A program made the translations under genes and the position numbers. From Onthophagus taurus (lineage: Eukaryota > Arthropoda > Insecta > Coleoptera > Scarabaeidae): a DNA stretch of 64,000 nt. Below the pieces are notes generated by a model. It had not been told where the DNA came from and searched no databases. It saw only the letters and a program-made list of their open reading frames with translations. This document shows, piece by piece, positions 48,701 through 60,700 of this stretch. Every line of letters starts with the position of its first letter. Within the stretch, counting starts at the first letter, position 1. Location: positions 3,534,001 through 3,598,000 of the forward strand of contig NC_091973.1 in assembly GCF_036711975.1 (NCBI RefSeq), written 5' to 3'.

Positions 48701-51700
48701 CGCCGTCTGAAATATGCATATTTATATCCGCTCACTCATATTCACGGTTTTTCATTCTCGCTCATCAATTCCATATCGATCCGTTAGTCTCCCTTCGGGT
48801 TTTTGTCTTTTTTTTTGCGGGTATCTTTTGATCTTTACTCGCGGTATGAATACAAAAAGGTGACAAAGAGGGGTCCGAAGAATAAGAAGAAAATGTACTA
48901 AAGGAACCGCACCGATTTACTGGGGTGAAATTTTAATTTACACCATACAATTTTAAGTCGCTCTGTTTCTCTCACACCATCCTCAAACGACCAGGGCGTT
49001 CATAAACTAATTACTCCGTAAACTTGCTAATTGAAGCTGGAACGATAATCGCGTAACTGAGCTAAACCCTTCAAGATGTCCAGCAACTAGTTTATTTTAG
49101 GGCTATATGTATCCCTCGTAATTAAAAACAAATCATAAAGTGATTGTTACATTACCGAGATTAATAATGAATTAAATTAAAATGAGAATTGGATTACGTG
49201 AAAATCGCATATTTACACCTAGCAGAGCTTGAAATAACAGTGACGCATTAATTTAGAATACGGTTACCTTTCGCATTAGCGAAAAACAAACACTCACGGT
49301 TCACTTACGTATTTATTTAATCCGGTCGTTTTCGAGAGCAAACAAAAAGGGCGGTTGGATCCCAAGCTTTTTTCAAAAGATTTACAGAAAACGGGGACTC
49401 CAAGCAAACGAATCCGGCCGCGTCAATGGGCGCACCCCTCCAAATGGTAAGTAATTTCGGCTTTGGATGGACCCGGACGGCGAAGAATCGATGTAAATTA
49501 AACACTGAATGGTGATCCGTCTCGATTCAAAAAGCCGAATCAAGAGCTCCATTGTTTCGATAACTCGGATCTCCGTCGAACGGATATGGTTAGATGGAAT
49601 CTACCCCATTCAACGGCCGCCCTTTTATTTCACAAGCGCAAACCCCAAACAATACATCCCCGCTTCGTAACTCATAAAATCGACCGTAATTAAAAAAGGA
49701 ACACGTTGAAGCATTCATGAAAAAATATTAATCGGTTTGTACCTTTTCTACAAATCTTCTTAATGTATCAAATAAATTTATATTTTAACACAAATATTAA
49801 ATAAAATTTTAATTTAAAACTGCGTAAAATCGGTCAACGAATAACCGAGAAAACAAGTTTTTAAATAAAAACACGTTTAAAAACTTGTTTTCTCGGTTAT
49901 TCGTTGACCGATGTTCAATCTTTGTGGTTCTCACAACGGTTTAAGATGTGCGTCGTGGCTGATTTTTAATATTTTTCGCTGTTTCAAGTACAATTTGTTA
50001 GTTTTTTGTATTATTTTACAACTAGTTTGTAACAATTTAAGCCCTGAAGAACTTTAATACATGTGAAAAAATAATTGTCGTTTCAATAGTCCTTCCTATC
50101 CCGGAAATAAATTTATTGTTCGAGGTGTTAGCGGGATTAAAGAAAAAAATCTCCTGATTACAAAGTACGTAATGGTTATGAATGATTACAAAATCAAGAT
50201 TGAGTCCTCTTGGCTGATACTGAGGAATAGGCATTTAACATTGCAGCTGAGGAAGTGAATACTGAGCAAGGATTCATATACAAATTGTTGTTACAAAATT
50301 GTGCATAGAAAATATTGGAAACAACTTGGAACACTTGCTTCGATGTCATTTTAAAATCTTATATGTATTCTTGATTTGAAACTAAAAAACTTTTGCTACA
50401 ATTTTAGTATAGGTTGAGAATCACCTTATATAAGTAGCGATTATAAGTATGAAGGAGTTTTATTCTTTTTCGGGTGTAAGCACCATGGGAAATCACAACT
50501 CTCGAGTATGTATTATTCAGAGGGAAACAGTTCGCGGCAACTCTGTCGTGCAATTAGCGAGTTTGCGACCGAAATGACTGGGTTAATAATAATTCGGATC
50601 GCCGGTGGTCCTTTTTTACCCGTGGCGCCATCTATTTAAATATTAGACGACATTATCTTCATTTCACAACCCGCTCGGGCGACCGTGTTAATCATTCAAA
50701 CGGTTGGATTGGACTTTTCGTGCACTCGGACGACGACGTTGAGAGAGTTCTGGGGACACATTTCCATACTTTAATCGAACGGTTTCTTTGTAAAAGAAAA
50801 ATTGTGGCTCTAAAAATTTTTGTGTTATCTCAAATTAACTAAGGAGAAAAAGTTTATTATGTAAAATGATATAATATAATACCTGCGCGAACGTGAACAT
50901 CTCTACTGATGATTGTGCCGGCCAAGTTAGATGCCCTGCATCGATAGACGGTTGAGTGTACGTCCTTCCGGTAGTCCTCAGCTCTGAAGGGTGGGAAGTA
51001 GAGAGTACCGTTGCCCAGTGATTGCCTGAAACATACGGGTCGCCTTAATTCCCAACCGATATACTGTGTATACAGCGTAATCGATGCGCCCGGTCCGCCA
51101 TTCCGAATTAGGTCTCCTCAAACATTTCAATCGCAATCCCATCAGGATTGCAGGATCCCGTATCGATAGAAGGCCTCTTTTGATTATACGTAAAATCAAT
51201 GCGCGGTGTCATAGAAATTAACTACGCCTCATTCGGCACCGTCGCATCGTCCGTTTTAATACATTACCAGACAGCCACGGAAAGTCCATCCAATTTCGAA
51301 ACTATTGGAAACATATTACTCTAAGTCCTCCAACAGTTTCGGGATAGCAAGTAATTTTTCAAGAACCTTGAAAGAATGTTGATTTCAACGATGAAACTAA
51401 TTACTATTACGTCTCAGTTATGTTTACTTCTAGTACGAAGCGTACAAAGTTAGTTCACGAACTATGATTAAATATCCATTAACATATTGGATTCTTCTTC
51501 GTTGCGAGTTGTTTCAAAATAAAAAGGAAACAATAACCCGTAATCAAAGGATTTTAAGAGAAGAGAAAGTCGAGCTCGAATTACGGATGCTCGAACTTTG
51601 ATTAAAAACCGGAAAAGCTTCGGAGTCTTATTGTATTATCTTGAAAGAATATCGAAACTTAATTATTTTTTAGATTTACATAAAATTGATGGTGAACACA

Positions 51701-54700
51701 AATTTAGTTTACATCACAAAGCTTTAGGTAGATGAGATTTCGTAATGGATTCGTTGACCAAAAGCACACATTACCTGAGAGAATTGTAACGGTCCACCAA
51801 ATTTGTCCATCCAACCCTACCATAGTCGAATAACTGTCACCCACAGTGGCGTAACGCGACGCGCTACGCGTATGAGATGACGCCCCTTTCGCTGTGTTTG
51901 GGCAAGTATAAAGTGCGATTATTAACGCGGCGGTCACTTCTACAAACATATGTATAATTCATGAGAATATTGATTTCATCTTTAAACCACAGTACAGGAA
52001 AACGCACTCAGGAACGCCACAACCCGACATTAACGTCTATTATTAATTATTCTAGCATGGCTAAAATAATGTTACTATGAAAATATCAAAATTAATACTT
52101 TAAAATTAAAACTAATTCTAAGGTGTTTATGATCTAGAATATCTAGATTCAAACATTGCGGGGTTCATTCATTATTCCATTTTCTAAAGGAGTAAAAAAC
52201 TGAGCCGCGCGATTAAATGCGACCCGCGACACTCGCGTACAAGATACCAAGCGCTCGGTAATTACTCGCTTCCGTCCTATTCAACTTTGCCCATTTGGAA
52301 GGGGTTCATACCGGGAAATCTCTATTTATTTATTTATCCAACGGGGACCCTATTTTAATAGCAACCCATTCATTTTTGCTCCGCAACAATCCCCAAATAA
52401 TAAGGGAAAAGAAGACTTAAAATAATACATCCCCTAATTGGGTACGCCTTAAGATTTCTACTTCTTCAGTTTTGTTATGAAGTGCACTGGAATATTCTAA
52501 AAAAGGTTTTTTTTTAACTTTATTATTATGGCACGGAAAAATCTATCTTGAAAGTAATTAAAAATATAAACAAAAAGAGACGGTAACGATTTTTGTTATT
52601 TGAGATGCTAATTTAAAGTTTTCTTCGACAAAAAAATGAAGCGAAAAATAATTATGCATCGAACGAACAGACTGTAATTAAATTCATCTTATCATGGTGA
52701 TACAGTAAAACTAATTATAATAGTTAATTAATATTTTTATTTAACTAATAATAAAATTAACACTAGACCTAGAACTAGAAACATTCGGGTTTAATGTAAG
52801 TCTGTAAGTCTAATAAGTCTAGTGTTAGTTTTAATTGTTATTCAGTGTTAAATTGTTGTATATTTTTATTGAACGAAAAGTTGAACTATGTTTGACTGTA
52901 GTTTAGTATAAATTTAGAGGATTCTAAATTTGAGCGTGTGTTGGGCAATCATTCTTGTTTATGTAAACCAACAAAACGATGTAACATCGCAACAGATGAT
53001 TTGGGGGACACATAATGTGTAGTAGTAAATAGCATAACAAGCTAGTAAAATAAATGGCGAACAGGATTAGTGGTTGGTCCAATAATAATGAGGGGCACGA
53101 AGGTACGATTTTAGGAATTGGGTCATGGCAATCGATACGCGGTAACTATTGCGAACAAACATGATAATTAAACGATGAATAATGAAGTGACTTTATAATC
53201 TGGCGTCGGCGGCGCGTTGATATTTAGTTAGGGCAGTTTCGCGGACGATCGATTCATTAGTAAATTGACGTTGACGTCGATTTCGCAAAATAAAAAGCAT
53301 TTATATATCAAAGCACTCAACTTTGTTTGTAGTTTTTTAATTGTAAAAGTATACATATCAATTTGATCAATGATATCAAAATGATTTCAAAAAATGGTTT
53401 TTGCGAAATAAAACTGTTTCCGGTGGGTGAGATACCTACTTCGTAAAATTGCGTCGCCGGAATTCGTTTCTATCTTTGTGAAGATCGATACTGGCTACGT
53501 GTGACAGTATGGACCATATAAATAATGGACTTTGGCAGTCCTATTATAAATGCATGGGACAAACTGGGAAGCCTCGCGTAAGCCGGTAACAGTGAGTGGA
53601 TTGACTGGGATCGGGAATTCAGATTGATGTCGGTGCTTTTAGGATAGGGGTGGATGGTTGATTTTTGTCCCCAACGCACGCAAGAGGTTTTCATTAGAAT
53701 AAACTATTTCTGCTCCCGTTTCAAAGGGGACCTCGATCGTTTCCACAAAGGAAAAGCCCCGAACGCGCGGAGCTTTTTAATCCCGCACTTTGCGTTCTCT
53801 TCGTTATACCAATGCCAACGAAAAAAAATAATAAAAAAAAAATAATAATAAAAAGGATCGTCCCACATATCGCTACAAATAAACGCGAAAACAATGGAGT
53901 TATACGTTCGTCGTTAAATAAATTTCTCTTCCCATTGTTGCGCTCTCCCTTTGCTTAAGAATGACTTATACTTCCCTTGCCCATTCATTACACCAAATTT
54001 TTCGGAGACCACGGAAAATAAACTGTCACAACAAATATTTATACTTCTAATTTCTACACGGAAACCTCGCCTCGTGAAAAACCACCCTACGTATTTTATT
54101 TTCCCACCCATATTTGTCACGACGGCTTAATTTCGTACTGAAATTATTGTCTCTCTCACATTTTGCTTTTCTGTTTCAAAAACTTTGTCGCCGACAAGCT
54201 TAGTGTTCTTTTCACTTTAAAACGTCGAGTACTTTAACCATCTCAACAAAGATTTATCTCAATTCGCATTTTTACACCCCCCTAAATAATAAAAAAATTA
54301 AACCATCGACAATTCAAATTGATTTTACGGATTATTTATTTAAACAGGCACAATTCGCAAATTCTACAATATTTAATACTTGCCTTTTTATACAGCCCTA
54401 ATTCTATTTTGAACCGACCCGATTCCAATTTTATTCCCAATTCAACGAACAGGAAACCATTGGGAACAAACGCAATCCGTATTTTATTTTATTTTCTCTT
54501 AATCGGTTTAATTCTTTCAATTCTAAGTTTTTAATCAAACGGTAAAAAAATTTTTTGTATTAAAATGTTAATTATTTAATCTTTTAAGTAATTGAAAAAG
54601 TATTCTGTCCAGAAAAAGGCTTAGGTTGGCTTGGATTGAGTTGGGTTAGGTTGGGTTGGGTTTAAAGACCATTCTGTGCAACTATTTTTCGCAAAGAATT

Positions 54701-57700
54701 ATATATCTACCGAACGGACAAAAGAAGCAAATGAGCTGCGGAGTGCCATAGGGATCAGTTGTGCACGGAACACTGTGGAACCTTTTCTACAACAAGGTTC
54801 TAGTATTGAAGCAGGAAGAGGGCGTCAGAGGCTACGCAGATGATTTGGCCCTTGTAATTTCAGGGGCCACGAAACCAGAATACGCGATGCCTTGAAGAAA
54901 TTGGATTAAGGATTGAAGAATCGAAAACGGAGTTAATAGTCCTAGAAGGCAGAAGAAAGTTCAATGAAGTGAACATTAGGGTGGGTAATACAACAATAAG
55001 TAGCAAGATACCTGAGTGTAACATTGGACAAGGACATCAAGATGATGACGCATGTGAGGATAACCTGCAAAAAGGCGACCAGAATGCTGAACACCTTATG
55101 TAGAATTATGCCGAACATAGGAGGTCCGTCTCAAAAGAAAAGACGAGTATTATCGACAACGATAAGTTCAGTGGTGCTATATGTAGCTCATGCATGGCAG
55201 ACTGCACTTAGATACGGAAAGTATAGGAACATGCTCCGAAGCATTGAAAGAAGATATGCCATTTCCATGACAGCGGCCTATCGAACAGTGTCAATCGAGG
55301 CAGTGGGTGCTCTTGCAGGGTGCCCTCCCGTAGATTTAATGGTTTGGGAGAGAACAGAGAACTATAACAACAAGGGCAATAACAGAAAAGAAGTGCGGCA
55401 GGAGATGCTTCTAAAGTGGCAAGGGAGGTAGATAAACTACAAGAGCTGGGCCAGCGTATTCATTAAAGATGTGAACATCTGGCAGGAGAAAGGACCTTCA
55501 ACCGATTTCTACCTCTATCTATTGCGAGTTACCTGAAAAACATACAGAAGATTTATACCGACGTGTGCTGGTAAAAAAGGGTTGGGTTGGGTTAAGTTGG
55601 GTTGAGTTGGATAAGTACTAAGTGATGAAGAAGTCAAAAAGAATACACAAAAATATTGTTATTAAATCTCGATCTTACCTTAGTCCAGGTACAGCAGTAA
55701 CGGTTTGGCTATCCTGTAGAAGCCAATCGACTTGAGGATTTGGTGATCCATGAGCCGAGCAGCTGACTTGAGAACCAGTAGTATTGGAGAACGTCAGGTG
55801 GGACGGGGGTTCCTGGAGGAAGACGGGCCCGTGACTTTGAGCGTCCACCCCTAGAACGTGACCGAAATAAGAGATGAGTCGCGCCTCGTGCTAAACGGGA
55901 GCTATATCGTATTAACCGACGCCGAACGGGCATTTACGTAAAGGAAAAATAAGCGGGCAGCGTACGTGACGGGCAAGGAGCTTTTATATCGGGCATAAAC
56001 GGGGCGTAGTCGGTTTAAGGGGGTCGAACTCTACTTAAATGCCACTTGATGCCCCGTTTATTTTTACGCTTCAGGTTCTCGATAAAACGGAAACTTTAAA
56101 GTTTTTGTTTCGTTTTAATTAATATAATTAGAATTCACACTGAAAAAAAATTCCTCTACTAATCTATGTTGCATTCTTCTTGAAATGCTGTTAAAAAAGT
56201 CTTATGAATAATGTTTATTTTCTCTGAATAATTTGATTGTATCCGAACTTTCGGGTTAACTCGTCCCAGAAGTTAGAGAGGGGAAGAATTAATTTTTTTG
56301 TTACGGAAAGAATTGCAAGGCAACAAATCATGGTGGTAAATATGTAAATTGGAGATCTGGGAAAAAATCCTATGAATTTTAAACCGGCGCTCCGTCGGGC
56401 GTCATTGTCGCGTGCGTCCCGACGCGGCAACGCAGAAATCACTTTTCAGAAATCGCCATGTAAAACTGGTATCGATTTTCGCAGACCATCCCGCCATCGA
56501 CCGTCTCCCCAAAAAAGATTCGAATCTTAGCTACTTATCGAGTCGACAGCTAGATACACTTTGAAAGTTAAAATTAGATAGGCTTTCCTTTCTGCGTCGT
56601 GACAAATCCGTCCGCCTCTCACTTTGTATGTACTTTTCAGAGTTCAAAAGTCGGCCAGAAGCTTGCTAAAGTGATGGAACCGTTACAAAAAGTTGACGGA
56701 TCCCGGAGTGCGAATTTCGATCTCAATTTGCACGCAAACGAAGCCTTAGCACGCGCGGGAACCATCCCATTCGGACTTAACAGGCACGTTAATTAGTGGC
56801 TGGTGAAATCCGATCCCGGACCACCCTCCAGCTCTTTAGATGTTTTATTACAATCGACCGACGGATGGTCTTTCCATGTTCACCCTTTTTTTTTCTAAAC
56901 GGTGTTCGCACAATTCAATAAGGAAAGGCATGATCGTAATACGACGCCGGTTTATGTGGAAGTACTCATGTGTAATATTGTACAGGCTATTTGCCAACTC
57001 CTTTTTGGCTTAGTTCTCGAATTTTATAGAAGTTTTATTTGAACTATCACCTCTTCAATTTTCGTTATTTTATTGACATCTATACTCTTAATAATATAAA
57101 AACAAAAACTAAAACACATTCAATACTGTATATATGTAATACGCGATTTGCGTATTGCGATACTGTCATAATTGTTGCATACTTGCGGGTACGATCATTA
57201 ATTAACACACTGTATATCGAGGATCGGGTTGGGTTCACCCGACCAACACAACCTAACCCGACTGTTTTATATATACATATATTGCAAGTATGCAACCAAT
57301 AACGCGATTTGCGTATTGCTATACGAGTACTGTGATATTGGTTGCATACTGTATATATACATACTGTATGTATGTGTGTGTGTGTAAAAATACATTTTTG
57401 TGTTGAATATATGTAATTAGAGTTGGATAAATTAAATTTAATTTTGAAGTGGACGTTGGGCATGAATTTTTTTTTAACGTAGTGTGGAGACGACGAAGTG
57501 TAAATTTCATATTAACATGTTTAATCCAGCGTATTGCTTTGCTCGACAACGCGAACACTACCTAAACGGATTACTACATGCAAATTACCGACTGATGAGT
57601 TGGAGTCCCTTCATACGCTACTGACTATCAAGTGCAATACCCGTGCTATTATAATTGACCCGGAGCAACTACAATAATCTAATAATAAAAGTCTCGGCGT

Positions 57701-60700
57701 CCCGTTTGTGTATACGAACGCAATCTGACCGTAACTCGCCTAAATATTCAAACCCCGAAACGGGCGCAATCAAAATATCGCCTGCATCGGCCCTCATATA
57801 ATATTCATTGTTTGCGCGTCGCATTTATCGACCTATTCCGCAGGAAAAACGTTGAACGAATTGTCGGGATCGCCGCCAATTTGCGCGTTACAGCGCGATA
57901 AACATCGATAATGTATCGCAGCCCCTATTTCTCCGCGTCCCCCCGCGGCCTGGACTAAAATCCGGCTCTGAAATCCGGTGAAACGAAATTCAGTTTGCCG
58001 CGACTTACAACGTCACAAACTTTCGCATCTCCCACACAAACGGACAACCCCATTAAAGTGTTCCCAACCTCATTAGCCGCGAGGCCGCATCGAAACTTCA
58101 TCAAATAACGTTGTATTTGTGTATAACCTACCCTCCAAATCCTTTCTATTTCTGACTCAACTTCAACTTTTAAGTACAATTTTTGTTATTCACATATTTA
58201 TTACTTCACATTATCACAACACTGCAATTGTGTTAATTAATTATCGTAACCCACGTGACCTGTGTAATATTGGCTGCATATCTCAATATGATGATGAGAT
58301 ATTCTGACAGAAATATTTTTTTAATTATTAATAAATTGTCGCCATCGTTTTTAGGAACTTTCGTCGCGTTGCCAATACCAATCTGTGATATTGGCTGCAT
58401 ATTTGGTCGGGTACGATAATTAATTAACACACTGTAGATAGTCTAACTTTATTACTGATTCAAACTTGTCCACGTGGACGTTACGTGTTATTAAATTAAT
58501 TTTGGATGGACTGGTAGATTAATTATTGAGGTGTTTAGAGTTTCTCGTCGTACAAGTAATTTTATTATTAATGTTTTCGTAGACATTCAGAATAAATAAT
58601 AAAAAAGGAAAAAGAGAAACAAGTACAAAACGCGATTATAACAAGAGTATTAGAGGTTCTTCCGTTTCCAGTGGCAGCGCACGTTTTGAATGTTATAGGG
58701 GAGCCGTTCCGCAGACGCAACTAAGCCGATTAGAAGAGCTTTATTACCAGCGCTCTCCGGTACGGTGTGACGTCACCAAGAGAAGATTTTCTTTTTTGCG
58801 CAAAAACTGTAAAGGGAAACAAAATATTGGGGTTGAGGCCTCTCCTTCTTCGATAATCCGATGGCGTTAGTTGAATTTCATACGGTTCGACTATCGATCT
58901 AGCGACGGCGGCGCCGCGGCGTCCAATTCAATCCGGTCGGGTTTAGAATTCATTAGGGCCAGGTTCAAATAGCTGTATATATTTCGGCCGCCCATCCACT
59001 TTATCGGGCATTCGTTGATCATTCATGACTTTCAAAGTAATTCCGGAAGAACCACCACGGCTAAGACTGTAAAAGGCCGTGAGCTTTCTAACTGATACCC
59101 GCACTTTCCCACCCGCCAAAACATTTATCTTCTAACCCCCTCTCCCCGTAACTACTGAATGTTCATTCTCACGAATTTTATATCGTTTTTGCCCCTATCT
59201 AATTAATTTTTATTTTACAGGTTTCGGTTGTTATTGATCATCTTCAGAGGATGTTTAAGTAATAAGATACAAAAAGGGGAATTGTTTGGTGAAGTTTCTG
59301 AGAAACGATTCCAGACATATGAACGTTTGGGATGTGTAAGTTATAGTCGACAATGAAACGATTAAGAAGTTGTCGGCAAAGTCGAGGGTAGATGGTGGTG
59401 AATGGTATTGTTTAGAAAGGGAAAATCTATGCAACGTTAGCGCTATAATTCCCTTAATTTATAACGTTCAATTAAACTTTCCGTGCCGTCTGCCGTTCTC
59501 TCGACTGCGGACTAGAGTTTGTTCGTGAACCTGTTGAATCATCGAGGCCGAATATCGAGGGCGTAATTAAGGTATAAACACGGGTGTAATTCGGCGCACC
59601 GCTCGAAACTTAAATTGTATTTTCCCGAGGGGCGGCGAAAAAACAGCCTGGAGCTAACGGGGTGGGGGTGCTCCAAAGCAACCGGTAATAAAGTCGAGCG
59701 TAAAGGGTGCACGTTTAATGAGAAAGTTAATGGCGAAGACATGGAAGCCGCGTCCGCACCGTTCGCCGGCTCTAATCGAATCCGTAAGTTCGGTGTTTTC
59801 GATTTTAGTTTGAAAAACTTCTCCCTAATTCCCAACGGGTCCGCGACGACTTCCATTTATTCCATGCCGAGTTTATCTATTCAGTTCGACTTCTCTTAGA
59901 TAAAGTATTTGATCAAGAACTGCCACGCTCACATGTCCAACCAATTTCTGCTTCCATCCGAACTCGCGACGTTCTCCGATCTTGCCTCCAACCCTCATTC
60001 AACCGGGAAGGGTTAATCCAATTGTGTATCGTTTTTCTACCGCTCTCTCTATAGTTTCAATTTTCCCCGCGACGAAAACTCAGTTTTTATGTAACTTAGT
60101 TATTTCTCGCTTCGGCTTAATCCACTCTTTCCGTCTCTTTTATTTACTTATACATCCGGAAATAAGATGATGAAATCATCAAATTTCTAGCTACCACAAC
60201 GTAACTAACAAAAAAAACAGATTACAACAAAAAGCTTTGCCATCATTGCAAGTATGCAACCAATATCACAGTATTGGTACTGCAATACGCAAATCACGTA
60301 TTATAAAATAAATACTGTGATATTGGTTGCATACGATAATTAATTAAGACACTGTATTAATCAAGATGGATTTGGCCGCGCCAATTTTAGGAATCATGTT
60401 GAAACTTTAATAAACCATCTATTTGCATTTAGTTTGTGTAAATATACAAGTCTGCATCACTAATAATCAAACACGTCGCCGTTAACCAATGAAAAACGGG
60501 TTACAGAACTAAATATCGTGTTCCAAATAAATCTTTTCGCAACGCCATTCGACGCGTTTGATTTCGGGTGCTACCGAAAGGGGGCACTCGTGTCGCGGCG
60601 GTCGGTTTATTTTTGAATATTAACGCCGATTGCTAGTTGTCCGCGTGTGCGGCGCTCCGAGCATCGTGATTCATGGCCTGGCCGCGATATACCAAGATGA

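Larger units (their letters stand above)
45980..50882 (-). other. Dscam intron (Ig1/Ig2), contents
   Basis: 4.9 kb between the second Ig1 exon and the first Ig2 exon. It holds two telomere-like palindromes (46740-46945) and a perfect hairpin (49829-49912). The remainder is mixed AT-rich sequence with several CpG-containing stretches around 47400-48500. No alternative Ig2 exons were found by reading the minus strand for the conserved EVQVYHTYV-type motif. Confidence 0.55.
51026..55678 (-). other. Dscam intron (within Ig1), contents
   Basis: It holds a foldback remnant (52752-52840) and the R1-like retroelement block (54619-55612). A minus-strand frame at 51704-51949 begins MFVEVTAALIIALYTC, which looks like a signal peptide, but it has no confirmed splice partner. 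The remainder is AT-rich with no feature seen. Confidence 0.5.

Noticed and set aside
56510..56535. GATTCGAATC resembling a tRNA B box
   Set aside because: No cloverleaf can be drawn from the surrounding bases.
59539..59899. overlapping open frames on both strands
   Set aside because: GC-richer intron sequence reduces stops; neither translation resembles a protein family and no splice sites fit the Dscam phases.
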